A stretch of 64,000 nt of DNA from Larsenimonas suaedae. Its GTDB lineage: Bacteria; Pseudomonadota; Gammaproteobacteria; Pseudomonadales; Halomonadaceae. The notes beneath the pieces were generated by a model, which saw nothing but the letters and a program-made list of their open reading frames with translations, was not told the DNA's origin and searched no databases. The stretch spans positions 496,001 to 560,000 of the forward strand of contig NZ_JAMLJI010000002.1 in the NCBI RefSeq assembly GCF_023712105.1, given 5' to 3'. Of this stretch, positions 18,800-28,404 are shown piece by piece. Positions within the stretch are counted from its first letter, which is position 1; every line of letters begins with the position of its first letter. Position numbers and translations under genes: made by a program.

Positions 18800-19660
18800 T
18801 CACCCGAGGTGGCGTTTCATGAACGGCGGCAGCGTCAGCGCCGCCTTGTGAAGCTCTGGCGTGTAATACTCAAGTTCAAGATGCTCGGTGCGCGCTGTTG
18901 TAGGGTCGAACGCCGTCACATCGCAGCCCTTGCCGGCCATCGTGCAGCTCCACCAGCCAGAGGGATACGTCGGCTGCGGAAACGGCAGCGTCGCAACGCT
19001 TTCAAACCCGGCTGACCCCATGTCCTCGCGCAGCGACTTGATGATGGTCTCGGTGTGATAAAGCGGTGATTCGCTTTGCTGCACCATTACGCCACCCGGC
19101 TTCAGAATGCGGTGGCAGCGCTTCAGGAAGTCGGTCTTGAAGAGCCCTTCTGCAGGCCCGACCGGGTCGGTGGAATCGATGATCAACACATCCACGCTCT
19201 CTTCGTCGCAGGCATCGACCCACTTGACGCCATCCTCGAACAGCAGCTCGGCCCGCGGGTCATCGTTGCGCTCGACCAGCGCCGGGAAGAATTGCCTGGC
19301 CGCATTGGTCACTTCTTCGTCGATGTCGATCTGGGTCACGTGCTCGACGCGCTCGTGCTTGAGCACTTCCTTGAGGGTGCCGCAGTCGCCGCCACCGATG
19401 ATCACGACGCGGCGCGGCGCGCCGTGGGTCAGAAGCGCCGGATGCGTCATCATCTCGTGGTAAAGAAAATTGTCACGGTCGGTCAGCATCACACAGCCGT
19501 CGAGCACCATCAGACGACCATAGGTCTCGGTCTGATAGACCTCCAAGTGCTGATACTCCGACGTGATGTCCAGAAGCTTTTCCTGCACTTTCAACGCAAT
19601 CGCACTGCCGTGGCGGTCGAAGACTTCTGTAAACCAGCCTTCGATCGGTTGATCGCTCAT
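18800..19660 (-). CDS. speE: Spermidine synthase (polyamine aminopropyltransferase)
   Basis: A 286-residue Rossmann methyltransferase-fold enzyme. Start chosen at the second of two adjacent ATGs, 7 bases after AGGAG; the first (19663) would be only 4 bases from it. Family marks are EGWFTEV, YGRLMVLDG, NFLYHEMMTHPAL, the nucleotide-binding IIGGGDCGTLKEVLKH (usually GGGDGG) and the catalytic DSTDPVGPAEGLF. It transfers aminopropyl from decarboxylated S-adenosylmethionine to putrescine. No speD is seen next to it, so the decarboxylase must be elsewhere. Monocistronic here. Confidence 0.93.
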   Translation of the reverse strand: MSDQPIEGWFTEVFDRHGSAIALKVQEKLLDITSEYQHLEVYQTETYGRLMVLDGCVMLTDRDNFLYHEMMTHPALLTHGAPRRVVIIGGGDCGTLKEVLKHERVEHVTQIDIDEEVTNAARQFFPALVERNDDPRAELLFEDGVKWVDACDEESVDVLIIDSTDPVGPAEGLFKTDFLKRCHRILKPGGVMVQQSESPLYHTETIIKSLREDMGSAGFESVATLPFPQPTYPSGWWSCTMAGKGCDVTAFDPTTARTEHLELEYYTPELHKAALTLPPFMKRHLG

Positions 19661-19807
19661 CATCACTCTCCTGCACGGCCCGCCATTCGGGCGCCATTCA
19701 TCTCGGGCCGAACGCATCCGGCCCATTCCCGCTCGCACGATAGCGAGCCGAACACGGAAACAAAAGCACTATTGCGCGATCACGCATGCCTTGCACGGAA
19801 CGACGGC

Positions 19808-20158
19808 TCACTGCCCCGAGAGTCGCCCTAGGTACTGAACAACCGTTGCGATAAAAAGCCCCATCACCGCCCCGAGCGTGTTGGCCAGAATATCGGCCCA
19901 ATCACCGCCCATACGCCCCGGCACCAGGCACTGGGCGTATTCAATGGCAATGCCGAACGCGAACGCGACCATCAACGCCCACAGCCGGGTACGCCCGCTC
20001 AGATAGAACAACAGCGCAAGCCCGCCATAGCCGAGCGCGTGCTGAAGCTTGTCCCAGGGCAGCGCACTCGGCAGCGCCTCCCCGGGCATGAGACTGCCCA
20101 CCGCGATTGCCAGACCCCAGATCAGGGCGAGCCCGGCAAACAGACGGGCATTAGTCAT
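19808..20158 (-). CDS. VanZ-like family membrane protein
   Basis: A 116-residue protein with four hydrophobic segments and the VanZ-type pattern: LMPGEALPS in the first loop, [17 protein letters not shown], then [27 protein letters not shown] split by a helix break. Function in this subfamily is not known; the name comes from a glycopeptide-resistance accessory protein and should not be read as resistance. Its start codon overlaps the hemE stop by 8 bases, so it is co-transcribed and probably translationally coupled with hemE, although no functional link is obvious. Confidence 0.85.
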   Translation of the reverse strand: MTNARLFAGLALIWGLAIAVGSLMPGEALPSALPWDKLQHALGYGGLALLFYLSGRTRLWALMVAFAFGIAIEYAQCLVPGRMGGDWADILANTLGAVMGLFIATVVQYLGRLSGQ

Positions 20159-21212
20159 GGTAGCCCGGGCTCATCTCATGCAGGGCATCAATGAAGGCGT
20201 TGACGTGCTCGGGCGGGGTGAACTGGGAAATCCCGTGCCCGAGGTTGAAGACGTGGCCGTTGCCGGTGCCGAAGCTGTCGAGCACGCGCTTGACCTCGGC
20301 GCGAATTGCCGGCGGCTTGGCAAAGAGCACATTGGGGTCAAGATTGCCTTGAAGTGCCACTCGATCACCGACGCGTGCGCGGGCATCCGAAAGCTCGGTG
20401 GTCCAGTCGAGACCGAGGGCATCAGCACCGGAATCCGCGATGCGCTCGAGCCACTGACCGCCATTTTTGGTGAACAGGATGACCGGCACCCGACGACCGT
20501 CGTGCTCGCGAATCAGGTTACTGACGATTCGGGTCATATAGTCGAGCGAGAAGGCCTGATAGGCAGGCGTCGAGAGTGCCCCACCCCAGGTATCGAAGAT
20601 CTGGACGACCTGGGCACCGGCACGAATCTGCGCGTTCAGATAGTCGGTCACCGCATCGGCCAGCACCGAGAGCAGGTGGTGAAGAACCTCGGGCTCGCTG
20701 TAGAGCATCGACTTGATGTGGCGGAAGTCCTTGCTGGAGCCGCCTTCGACCATATAGGTGGCAAGCGTCCAGGGACTGCCTGAAAAGCCGATCAACGGCA
20801 CGCGGCCATTGAGCTCACGTCGGATCGTCGAGACCGCGTTCATGACGTAGTCGAGATCACGCTCGGCGTTCGGGGCTTCGAGCCGCTCGACACTTTTGCG
20901 GTCGCGCACCGGGTGCGAGAATTTCGGGCCTTCGCCGGTTTCGAAGTAAAGGCCGAGGCCCATGGCATCAGGAATGGTCAGAATGTCGGAAAACAGGATC
21001 GCCGCGTCGAGATCGAACCGCTCGAGCGGTTGAATGGTAACTTCACAGGCACGATCCCGATCTCGACACAGGTTCATGAAGCTGCCGACATGGCTTCGAA
21101 CATCACGGTATTCAGGCAGGTAGCGGCCAGCCTGGCGCATCATCCAGACCGGCGTGCGGTCCACAGGCTGTCGCGCCAGCGCGCGCAGGAGACGATCGTT
21201 TTTAAGCGTCAT
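20151..21212 (-). CDS. hemE: Uroporphyrinogen decarboxylase
   Basis: A 353-residue cytosolic enzyme of normal length. The N-terminal signature [16 protein letters not shown] (about 21-36) with substrate-binding arginines, [31 protein letters not shown] and the C-terminal FNLGHGI are all present. It removes four acetate carboxyls of uroporphyrinogen III to give coproporphyrinogen III in haem synthesis. First gene of a two-gene unit with the VanZ-like gene. The 255-base divergent gap to ribA presumably holds both promoters. Confidence 0.95.
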   Translation of the reverse strand: MTLKNDRLLRALARQPVDRTPVWMMRQAGRYLPEYRDVRSHVGSFMNLCRDRDRACEVTIQPLERFDLDAAILFSDILTIPDAMGLGLYFETGEGPKFSHPVRDRKSVERLEAPNAERDLDYVMNAVSTIRRELNGRVPLIGFSGSPWTLATYMVEGGSSKDFRHIKSMLYSEPEVLHHLLSVLADAVTDYLNAQIRAGAQVVQIFDTWGGALSTPAYQAFSLDYMTRIVSNLIREHDGRRVPVILFTKNGGQWLERIADSGADALGLDWTTELSDARARVGDRVALQGNLDPNVLFAKPPAIRAEVKRVLDSFGTGNGHVFNLGHGISQFTPPEHVNAFIDALHEMSPGYHD

Positions 21213-21337
21213 TCAAAGAAACTCTATCGCGTGGGTGTGAGGCTAGTGTACTCAAGCCGCCGATATTTGACCCGAGCCTTGATCGCTTCGTCCAACTATC
21301 AACGCCATTCCAGTTCTCTATAGTCAGTGCGTCGTCA

Positions 21338-21369
21338 TTGTACAGATTCTGTATTACTATTTTGTACAA
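21338..21369. promoter_or_regulatory. TTGTACA inverted repeat in the hemE/ribA divergent region
   Basis: TTGTACA (21338-21344) and TGTACAA (21363-21369) are inverted copies 18 bases apart, with a third dyad TACAGA-T-TCTGTA (21341-21353) overlapping the first. The region is AT-rich and lies about 100 bases before the ribA start. Likely a promoter/operator area; no regulator can be named. Confidence 0.4.
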
Positions 21370-21467
21370 GTTCCAAATAATTTTGACGCGCCCGACGTGC
21401 TCGCAATAGTGTAACATTCTCGAGTCCAGCCGCCGTGGACGGACCCATTCAATTCATCGAGGTTAAC

Positions 21468-22103
21468 GTGACGATTCGCTATATTGCGGCTTCCCGCTTG
21501 CCCACCCCCTGGGCGACTTTCACCATGCACGGATTCGAAGATACCGATACCGGCAAGGACCATGTCGTACTGACCCTCGGCGACGTCGACGATGGCCAGC
21601 CCGTGCTTGCCCGGGTCCACTCGGAGTGTCTGACCGGGGACGCGCTGTTTTCCATGCGCTGTGATTGCGGCTATCAGCTGCAGGCCGCGTTGAAACGAAT
21701 CGCCGAGGCTGGCCGTGGCGCCCTGCTCTATCTGCGTCAGGAAGGCCGCGGGATCGGGCTCATGAACAAGATTCGCGCCTATCAGCTTCAAGATGACGGC
21801 GCCGATACCGTTGAAGCCAATGAGGCCCTCGGGTTCGAGGCCGACATGCGCCGCTATGACATCTGCATTCCGATGCTCGAACACCTGGGGATTGCCGGGC
21901 TTCAACTGATGACCAACAATCCGCGCAAGGTCGATGGTCTCAAGCAGCAGGGCGTCAACGTGGTCGAGCGCGTGCCGATCACTGCCGGGCTCAACCCGCA
22001 CAATGAGCATTACCTCAGCACCAAGGCAGGCAAGCTCGGGCACATGATGGGGCTTGAAGAGTTTACGCTGGCGGCCTCAGTGGATACCGACCGGCGACAG
22101 TAG
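21468..22103 (+). CDS. ribA: GTP cyclohydrolase II
   Basis: A 211-residue enzyme. The GTG at 21468 is chosen because the E. coli protein starts at the same alignment point (…RLPTPW) and GAGG precedes it by 5 bases; an upstream in-frame ATG at 21435 adds only 11 unconserved residues. The zinc-binding cysteines lie in [18 protein letters not shown], and the GTP site in [16 protein letters not shown]. It opens the imidazole ring of GTP for riboflavin synthesis. It is a stand-alone RibA, not a RibBA fusion, as no DHBP synthase domain is attached. The next gene starts 34 bases downstream. Confidence 0.94.
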   Translation: MTIRYIAASRLPTPWATFTMHGFEDTDTGKDHVVLTLGDVDDGQPVLARVHSECLTGDALFSMRCDCGYQLQAALKRIAEAGRGALLYLRQEGRGIGLMNKIRAYQLQDDGADTVEANEALGFEADMRRYDICIPMLEHLGIAGLQLMTNNPRKVDGLKQQGVNVVERVPITAGLNPHNEHYLSTKAGKLGHMMGLEEFTLAASVDTDRRQ

Positions 22104-22137
22104 AGTTCTGACCTTGAAGTGACATTCAGGAGCGTCG

Positions 22138-22869
22138 ATGAGCAAGCAACCCCACAAGGACACGCAATCGACTGACCCCACCAAACCGCACCGCCTGAGC
22201 GCGCAGTTCGAGGAAGAGTACACGCGTCTTGAAGAGTGGCTAAGCAGCTCCTCACACGCGCTGGGCGCGCTTTTAAGCGTGGCCGGGCTGATCGTACTGG
22301 TGGTGCTTGCAAGCCTTGCCGCCGATATCGATCCCTGGAAGATCGTCAGCTTTTCGGTCTACGGGGCCTGCCTGATCGCGCTTTATGTCGCCTCGACCGT
22401 CTATCACTTCACCCGCCGCCCCCGCTTGAAGCGACTGTTCCAGCATCTTGATCACTGCGCGATCTATCTATTGATTGCCGGCACCTATACGCCGTTTTTG
22501 CTGGTCAACATGCGAGGCTCGGTAGGCTGGGGGCTTTTCGGCGCAGTGTGGGGGCTTGCAGCCCTCGGCATCCTGTTCAAGATCCTCTGGCCCTATCGAT
22601 TCGAGGCGCTGCGCGTTGCGATCTATCTCGTCATGGGCTGGCTGATGGTGCTGTTTTCCAACCACATGACGGCCGCGCTCTCCCAAGGCGGCGTGCGTCT
22701 TCTGATTGCCGGTGGCGTGGTCTACACCGTCGGTGTCATCTTTTACGCTGTGCGGGCGATTCCTTATGGCCACGCCATCTGGCATCTGTTCGTGTTGGGC
22801 GGTAGTCTCTGCCACTTTCTGGCGATCTATTACGGCGTACTGGGGTATAGCTACCCTTCAACCTCCTGA
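22138..22869 (+). CDS. Hemolysin III (PAQR/TrhA) family membrane protein
   Basis: A 243-residue protein with a hydrophilic N-terminal 35 residues and seven predicted transmembrane helices. The PAQR family marks are visible: SHALGALLS in helix 1, STVYHF after helix 2, the conserved LDHCAIYLLIAGTYTPF, and the paired histidines in HAIWHLFVLGGSLCHF near the C-terminus, which with the aspartate suggest a metal-dependent hydrolase-like site. Bacterial members affect membrane fluidity homeostasis; true haemolysis is doubtful. It lies 34 bases after ribA on the same strand and could share its transcript. Confidence 0.88.
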   Translation: MSKQPHKDTQSTDPTKPHRLSAQFEEEYTRLEEWLSSSSHALGALLSVAGLIVLVVLASLAADIDPWKIVSFSVYGACLIALYVASTVYHFTRRPRLKRLFQHLDHCAIYLLIAGTYTPFLLVNMRGSVGWGLFGAVWGLAALGILFKILWPYRFEALRVAIYLVMGWLMVLFSNHMTAALSQGGVRLLIAGGVVYTVGVIFYAVRAIPYGHAIWHLFVLGGSLCHFLAIYYGVLGYSYPSTS

Positions 22870-22925
22870 TAGGCGCGCCGTCGCACACTGATCCATAACC
22901 ACAAGAAGACAAGGACACGCCTTTC

Positions 22926-23405
22926 ATGGATACCCCACGCCATCAGACCACCATGACCGTGTTGATGACGCCCGACATGGCCAATTTTTCAGGCAAGGTT
23001 CACGGCGGTACGCTGCTCAAGTTTCTCGATCAGGTCGCCTACGCCTGCGCCAGCCGATGGGCCGGGCGCTACGTGGTCACCCTCTCCGTAGATCAGGTCA
23101 TGTTCCGCCAGCCCATCCATGTCGGCGAGCTGGTAACCTTTCTGGGGGCGGTCAACTACACCGGCCGCTCCTCGATGGAAGTCGGTATCAAGGTCATCGC
23201 CGAAGACATCCACCAGCGTGTGGTGCGTCACACCAACAGCTGCTACTTCACCATGGTCGCGGTGGACGATGACGGCAAGGCCGCCGAGGTGCCGCCGATC
23301 ACGCCCCAGGACGAGGTCGAGCGTCAGCGCATGGAGCTTGCCCAGAGACGCCGCGAGCTGCGCCAGGAAATGGAACAGCGCTTCCGCGACATTCGCGGCC
23401 AGTAA
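22926..23405 (+). CDS. Acyl-CoA thioesterase (hotdog, YciA/BACH type)
   Basis: A 159-residue single-hotdog protein. The conserved GKVHGGTLLKFLDQVAY helix carries the catalytic aspartate, followed by VTLSVDQVMFRQPIHVGE and the strand VGIKVIAEDI. The C-terminal 35 residues are highly charged (RQRMELAQRRRELRQEMEQR), probably a helix. It should hydrolyse acyl-CoA thioesters in the cytoplasm; acyl-chain preference is unknown. It lies 56 bases after the hemolysin III-type gene and ends at a bidirectional terminator shared with dxs. Confidence 0.9.
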   Translation: MDTPRHQTTMTVLMTPDMANFSGKVHGGTLLKFLDQVAYACASRWAGRYVVTLSVDQVMFRQPIHVGELVTFLGAVNYTGRSSMEVGIKVIAEDIHQRVVRHTNSCYFTMVAVDDDGKAAEVPPITPQDEVERQRMELAQRRRELRQEMEQRFRDIRGQ

Positions 23406-23435
23406 CCACGCCCCGTTATACTCAGTCATGGCCAT

Positions 23436-23463
23436 AAAAAAACCCGGCATTGCGCCGGGTTTT
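23436..23463. terminator. Bidirectional terminator between thioesterase gene and dxs
   Basis: AACCCGGC/GCCGGGTT stem (23441-23448 with 23454-23461) with a 5-nt loop, an A-run before and TTTT after, between convergent genes. Confidence 0.88.
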
Positions 23464-23484
23464 CAGGGTCCTTGCAGGGTGCGC

Positions 23485-25392
23485 TCAGCCAAGTCGTGCC
23501 TTGATCGACGCTTCAAGCCCGTCAGCGTCGAGCCCACACTCGATCAGAAGCTCTGCGGGCGTGCCGTGCTCGATAAATCGATCCGGAATGCCCAGCGACA
23601 AAAGCGGCGTAGATACGCCCTCTGACGCCAAAAGCTCACCGACGCCGCTGCCAGCACCGCCGCTGACCACGTTCTCCTCGACCGTGACCAGAAGCTCATG
23701 CCTACCGGCGGCATCAATCACCGCAGCGCGATCGAGCGGTTTCACGAAGCGCATGTCGATCACCGTCGCATCCAGGCGCTCGGCAACCTCGAGTGCCGGG
23801 GTCACCATGCTGCCGAACGCCAACAGCGCCACCCCCGCACCTTCTCGGAGCGTCGCCGCCCGACCGATCTCGATGGTATCGAGCGCCTCGGCAACGACCG
23901 CGCCGGGGCCAGTGCCACGCGGATAGCGCACCGCCGCCGGGCCGTCGTAGTGATAGGCCGTGGTCAGCATCTTGCGACACTCACTCTCATTGGAGGGCGC
24001 CATGATCACAAGATCCGGCACGCAGCGCAGAAACGACAGATCGAGCGCACCGTGATGGGTCGAGCCATCCTCACCAACCAGTCCGGCACGGTCGATGGCA
24101 AAGGTGACATCCAGATTCTGAACGGCCACGTCGTGCACCAGTTGATCGTAGCCGCGCTGAAGAAACGTCGAATAGATCGCAACCACGGGTTTGGCGCCTT
24201 CGCACGCCATGCCGGCCGCGAGGGTTACGGCGTGCTGTTCGGCGATCGCGACGTCGAAGTAGCGCGCCGGATAATCCTTCGAGAACTGCACCAGATCGGA
24301 GCCTTCCCGCATGGCGGGCGTGATGGCGAGAAGGCGCTCATCCACGGCCGCCATATCGCAGAGCCATCGCCCGAACACATTGCAGTACTTCTGCGGCTTG
24401 GCGGCGGGCGCCGGCTTGGCAACGCTTGCCGCCGCGGAAGACACCGGTTCCTTTTCGAGCTTGGTGATGGCGTGGTAGCCGATCGGGTCCTGCTCACCCG
24501 GTAAAAAGCCACGGCCCTTCTTGGTGACCACATGCAGAAACTGCGGCCCCTTGCGGTCCTTGAGCGCATTGAGCGTCTTGACCAGTCGCGGCAGGTCGTG
24601 CCCATCCACCGGACCGGTGTAATTGAAGCCCATCTCCTCGAAGAGTGTGGCCGGACTGACCATGCCCTTGACGTGCTCTTCGGTGCGCCGGGCGATGTCC
24701 AGCGCACCGGGCAGGTGCGACAGCACGCGCTTACTGCCCTCGCGTACGGCGATGTAGGGCTCGCTCGAAAGAATGCGCGACAGGTACGTGGCAATGCCGC
24801 CGACGTTTTCGGAAATCGACATTTCGTTGTCGTTGAGCACCACCAGCATGTTCGCGTTGACATGGCCTGCGTGCGCCAGTGCCTCGAACGCCATGCCGGC
24901 GGTCAGTGCGCCATCGCCAATGACCGCACAGACCCGGCGCGGCTGGTTCTGATTGCGCGCAGCCAGCGCCATGCCGAGTGCGGCGGAAATCGAGGTGCTC
25001 GAGTGGCCGACTCCGAAGGTGTCGAACTCGGACTCATCGCGTTTGGGAAAGGCCGCCAGCCCGTATTGCTGACGCATGGTGTGCATCACATCGCGCCGGC
25101 CGGTCAGAATCTTGTGCGGATAGGCCTGATGGCCCACGTCCCAGACGATGCGATCCTCGGGCGTATCGAGGGCGTAATGCAGGGCCGTGGTCAGTTCCAC
25201 GACGCCAAGGCCCGCCCCGAAATGGCCGCCACTCACACCGACGGTATACAAAAGATAGGCCCGCAGTTCGTCGGCCAGCTGTTTGAGCTGGGTCTCTGAA
25301 AAATGGCGCAACGCTTCCGGTGAATCGATGCGATCGAGCAGAGGCGTCAACGGACGCTCGGTCGGAATGGTATCAAACTGCTTCATGGTCAA
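23485..25392 (-). CDS. dxs: 1-deoxy-D-xylulose-5-phosphate synthase
   Basis: A 635-residue thiamine-diphosphate enzyme of full length. The ThDP site [18 protein letters not shown]…VLNDNEMS is intact, along with [12 protein letters not shown] at the N-terminal side, the [19 protein letters not shown] segment and a C-terminal transketolase domain. It condenses pyruvate and glyceraldehyde-3-phosphate in the first step of the MEP isoprenoid pathway. It is last in the xseB-ispA-dxs unit, 3 bases after ispA, the usual gammaproteobacterial order. Confidence 0.96.
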   Translation of the reverse strand: MTMKQFDTIPTERPLTPLLDRIDSPEALRHFSETQLKQLADELRAYLLYTVGVSGGHFGAGLGVVELTTALHYALDTPEDRIVWDVGHQAYPHKILTGRRDVMHTMRQQYGLAAFPKRDESEFDTFGVGHSSTSISAALGMALAARNQNQPRRVCAVIGDGALTAGMAFEALAHAGHVNANMLVVLNDNEMSISENVGGIATYLSRILSSEPYIAVREGSKRVLSHLPGALDIARRTEEHVKGMVSPATLFEEMGFNYTGPVDGHDLPRLVKTLNALKDRKGPQFLHVVTKKGRGFLPGEQDPIGYHAITKLEKEPVSSAAASVAKPAPAAKPQKYCNVFGRWLCDMAAVDERLLAITPAMREGSDLVQFSKDYPARYFDVAIAEQHAVTLAAGMACEGAKPVVAIYSTFLQRGYDQLVHDVAVQNLDVTFAIDRAGLVGEDGSTHHGALDLSFLRCVPDLVIMAPSNESECRKMLTTAYHYDGPAAVRYPRGTGPGAVVAEALDTIEIGRAATLREGAGVALLAFGSMVTPALEVAERLDATVIDMRFVKPLDRAAVIDAAGRHELLVTVEENVVSGGAGSGVGELLASEGVSTPLLSLGIPDRFIEHGTPAELLIECGLDADGLEASIKARLG

Positions 25393-25395
25393 GTA

Positions 25396-26271
25396 TCAGT
25401 GATCGCGTTCAATCATGTAGCGTGCAAGCGCCGCCAGCGGTTCGCCGGCCTCGCCAAACACAGAGAGAGAGTCAAGCGCGTCATCGAGCAGCGCTTGCGC
25501 CTTGTCACGGGCGCCATCGAGGCCCAGAAGCGCTGGGTACGTCGGCTTGTCCTTGAGCGCATCGGCCCCTTGGGTCTTGCCGATCACGGCGGTATCGCCG
25601 GTGACGTCGAGAATGTCGTCCTGAATCTGGAAGGCAAGTCCGATGGCCTGACCGTAGCGGGTCAGTGCATCGAGCCGGGGGTCCCCCGGTGCGCACTCGG
25701 CAAGCCCGCCCATGATCAGCGCCGCCTCGATCAGCGCACCGGTCTTGTGGCGGTGAATCGCCATCAGATGCTCGAGCGTGACCTTGTGGCCGACCGCGGC
25801 CAGATCCAGTGCCTGACCGCCGGCCATGCCGCGCCGACCGGACGCTTTCGCAAGCGTTTTGATCATCGCGGCGCTGTGCGGGTGGGCCTGTTCGGCCAGC
25901 ACTTCGAACGCCAGCGTCTGAAGCGCGTCGCCTGCAAGAACCGCACTCGCCTCGTCAAACGCCTTGTGACAGGTTGGCTTACCCCGGCGCAGGTCGTCGT
26001 CATCCATCGCGGGCAGGTCGTCGTGCACCAATGAATAGGCGTGAATCAACTCGACGGCTGCCGCCGGCGCATCGAGCGTATCGATGTCGGCCCCGACCAC
26101 CTGGCCGGCCGCGTACACGAGTACCGGCCGCAGGCGCTTGCCACTGCCGAGCACGCTGTAGCGCATTGCCTGATCGAGCCGCGCGTCCGGGCACGGGTGC
26201 GCGTCCAGATGCGCCGCCAGCACCCGCTCGATGCGGTCGCGCCCATCGCCAATCAACGTTTCAACATGCAT
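25396..26271 (-). CDS. ispA: Farnesyl diphosphate synthase (geranyltranstransferase)
   Basis: A 291-residue all-helical prenyltransferase. The first aspartate-rich motif is DDLPAMDDDDLRRGKPT (about 82-98) and the second QIQDDILD (about 218-225); both bind Mg-diphosphate. GSGKRLRPVLVYAAG and HKTGALIEAAL are also diagnostic. It makes farnesyl diphosphate from IPP and DMAPP. Its ATG follows the xseB stop directly with no gap, and dxs starts 3 bases after its own stop, so the three are one operon. Confidence 0.95.
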   Translation of the reverse strand: MHVETLIGDGRDRIERVLAAHLDAHPCPDARLDQAMRYSVLGSGKRLRPVLVYAAGQVVGADIDTLDAPAAAVELIHAYSLVHDDLPAMDDDDLRRGKPTCHKAFDEASAVLAGDALQTLAFEVLAEQAHPHSAAMIKTLAKASGRRGMAGGQALDLAAVGHKVTLEHLMAIHRHKTGALIEAALIMGGLAECAPGDPRLDALTRYGQAIGLAFQIQDDILDVTGDTAVIGKTQGADALKDKPTYPALLGLDGARDKAQALLDDALDSLSVFGEAGEPLAALARYMIERDH

Positions 26272-26574
26272 TCATCGGCCTCCCTGCCGAGACTCGTCGG
26301 CCGAGGGGTCGGCCTGCGTGCGTTCCTTGATGGCGCTATCGCCAGGGGCGCTATCGCCTTGTTGCGTCAATGTCTGAACCTTGAGTTCGGCCTGGCTCAA
26401 CCGTTCGCGCGCCGCGCGGGTCAGTCGAACGCCTTCCTCGAAGGCTTCGAGCGAGGACTCGAGACTGAGCTCCCCGGACTCGAGCCGATTCACCAGCGTT
26501 TCGAGCTCCGAAAGCGTCTCGGCAAATTCCGGCGACGCCTGATCGGGCTCGGGCGATACATCCTGTTCAGCCAT
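26272..26574 (-). CDS. xseB: Exodeoxyribonuclease VII small subunit
   Basis: A 100-residue acidic helical protein. The core FAETLSELETLVNRLESGELSLE…SLEAFEEGVRLTRAARERLSQAE pattern (two helices) is typical of XseB. Start chosen at ATG 26574 (MAEQD), since the longer frame to 26652 begins with unconserved sequence and lies in the promoter zone. The subunit pairs with XseA (not in the window) to degrade single-stranded DNA. The tail after residue 75 is low-complexity and variable. First gene of the xseB-ispA-dxs operon. Confidence 0.93.
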   Translation of the reverse strand: MAEQDVSPEPDQASPEFAETLSELETLVNRLESGELSLESSLEAFEEGVRLTRAARERLSQAELKVQTLTQQGDSAPGDSAIKERTQADPSADESRQGGR

Positions 26575-26966
26575 GTCTTTTCTCACGCAGCACGGTCGCG
26601 ATCCATCACGGACCGACGAGTTAAACATTTGTGAGCGCATTATACACACCACAACCGCGATGTCGGTGCGGCCAAGGTGAAAGAGCCTCGCCGCGCGACC
26701 TATCGACTGAACTAAAAAGCCCTATCACTGAATCACGTCTCCGTACGCGCAAGACAGCGCGCAGAGCTTGTCTCGTCGCATATGGCCGACCCGTCACGCC
26801 CGGCACACTCCCAATCCAGCCTATGATAGACTAGTGGCCGCGTCGGCCCACTGCCGCTTCGTGCCCTCATGCATCTGCACGCCCGCGGCCGCGGCCGTTC
26901 GCCTTACTCCCGTCTTACTGTTACAGGCAATCGTCGGGCTCACCGACTTCAAAGGTAGAAGCGATA
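26575..26966. other. Divergent gap between xseB and serA
   Basis: A 392-base region with no recognisable gene. It should hold the promoters of the xseB operon (leftward) and of serA (rightward). A TATGAT at 26822-26827 is a possible serA -10, but no good -35 is found 17 bases upstream. No repeat or hairpin stands out. Confidence 0.5.
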
Positions 26967-28214
26967 ATGGCTAAAACGTCCTTGGACAAGAGCAAGATCA
27001 AAGTCCTGCTGCTTGAGGGCATCCACCAATCCGCCGTGGACAACTTTCTCAATGCCGGTTACACCAACATCGAACATCTGAAGACCTCGCTGTCGGAAGA
27101 AGAATTGATCGAAAAGATCCGCGATGTGCACTTTATCGGTATTCGCTCCCGGACCCAGCTCAACGAGCGCGTGATCAACGCCGCCGACAAGCTGGCCGCC
27201 ATTGGCTGCTTCTGCATCGGAACCAACCAGGTCGACCTGACCGCAGCGCTCAAGCGCGGCGTGCCGGTATTCAATGCCCCTTATTCCAACACGCGCTCCG
27301 TGGCGGAACTGGTCATCGCCCAGTCCATCATGTTGATGCGTCGCATCCCCGAAAAGAGCGCCAAGGCGCACCGGGGTGGCTGGGACAAGACCGCCAACAA
27401 CTCCCACGAAGTGCGCAACAAGACGCTCGGCATCGTTGGCTACGGCAGCATCGGTTCACAGCTCTCGGTCATCGCCGAATCGCTTGGTCTGAACGTCATC
27501 TATTACGACACGGTCACCAAGCTCGGCATGGGCAATGCCAATCAGGTGGCAAGCCTTGATGAGCTCCTTGAGCGCGCCGACATCGTGACGCTGCACGTGC
27601 CGGAAACGCCTTCGACCAAGTGGATGATCGGCAAGGCACAGTTCGCCAAGATGAAAAAGAACGCGGTGTTCATCAACGCCTCCCGCGGCACCACGGTGGT
27701 GATCGAGGACCTGGCTGATGCGCTTCGCTCCGAACACCTGCTGGGTGCGGCCGTGGACGTGTTCCCGGTCGAGCCGAAAAGCAACGAGGAAGAGTTCGTC
27801 TCGCCCCTGCGCGAATTCGATAATGTCATCCTGACGCCGCACGTCGGGGGCTCCACCATGGAAGCGCAGGAAAACATCGGTACCGAAGTGGCGGAGAAAC
27901 TCACCACCTACTCCGACAACGGCACCACCATCACCTCCGTTAACTTTCCGGAAGTGGCGCTGCCCTCGCACCCGAACAAGCACCGCCTGCTGCACATCCA
28001 CCAGAACATCCCGGGCGTGCTGTCAAACATCAACCGCGTGCTGTCGGACAACGACATCAATGTCTCCGGTCAGTATCTGCAGACCAACACCGAGGTGGGG
28101 TATGTGGTCATCGACGTCGACAAGGCCTACAGCCAGCAGGCCCGCGACGCGATCAAGCAGGTCACCGGCACGCTGAGAACGCGCGTGCTCTACTCCGAGG
28201 CCGATTTCAGCTAA
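26967..28214 (+). CDS. serA: D-3-phosphoglycerate dehydrogenase
   Basis: A 415-residue enzyme of the E. coli SerA length class. The substrate domain begins KVLLLEGIHQSAVDNF; the NAD-binding LGIVGYGSIGSQLSVIAE (about 153-170), the catalytic ASRGTTV and PHVGGSTMEAQENIG stretches follow, and a C-terminal ACT domain (about 338-415) begins HRLLHIHQNIPGVLSNIN. The ACT domain is the site of serine feedback inhibition in the family. It makes the first step of serine synthesis. It is monocistronic with a strong terminator. Confidence 0.96.
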   Translation: MAKTSLDKSKIKVLLLEGIHQSAVDNFLNAGYTNIEHLKTSLSEEELIEKIRDVHFIGIRSRTQLNERVINAADKLAAIGCFCIGTNQVDLTAALKRGVPVFNAPYSNTRSVAELVIAQSIMLMRRIPEKSAKAHRGGWDKTANNSHEVRNKTLGIVGYGSIGSQLSVIAESLGLNVIYYDTVTKLGMGNANQVASLDELLERADIVTLHVPETPSTKWMIGKAQFAKMKKNAVFINASRGTTVVIEDLADALRSEHLLGAAVDVFPVEPKSNEEEFVSPLREFDNVILTPHVGGSTMEAQENIGTEVAEKLTTYSDNGTTITSVNFPEVALPSHPNKHRLLHIHQNIPGVLSNINRVLSDNDINVSGQYLQTNTEVGYVVIDVDKAYSQQARDAIKQVTGTLRTRVLYSEADFS

Positions 28215-28229
28215 GCCCCATCGCTTAGA

Positions 28230-28255
28230 AGCCCGCCTCTTGTGCGGGCTTTTTT
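28230..28255 (+). terminator. Intrinsic terminator after serA
   Basis: AGCCCGC/GCGGGCT stem (28230-28236 with 28244-28250), 7-nt loop and six T. Confidence 0.92.
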
Positions 28256-28404
28256 ACGCAGGCGCCAACGGTCTTACATGTCCGTTTCGGTGGGCCCGTC
28301 GTCCTTGAAGCGTCATGCGCGAAAGAACACACTTCCCACCTAAGGCCAGTGTTCATGTGGCCGTGCCCGCGGCCCCTGCCGCTTCTCATTCAGGACGTTC
28401 TGCC

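Noticed and set aside
21349-21365. LexA box
   Set aside because: CTG is present but the partner CAG is missing at ten bases, so it does not fit CTG-N10-CAG.
21468-22103. Bifunctional RibBA
   Set aside because: The protein is 211 residues and holds only the GTP cyclohydrolase II domain.
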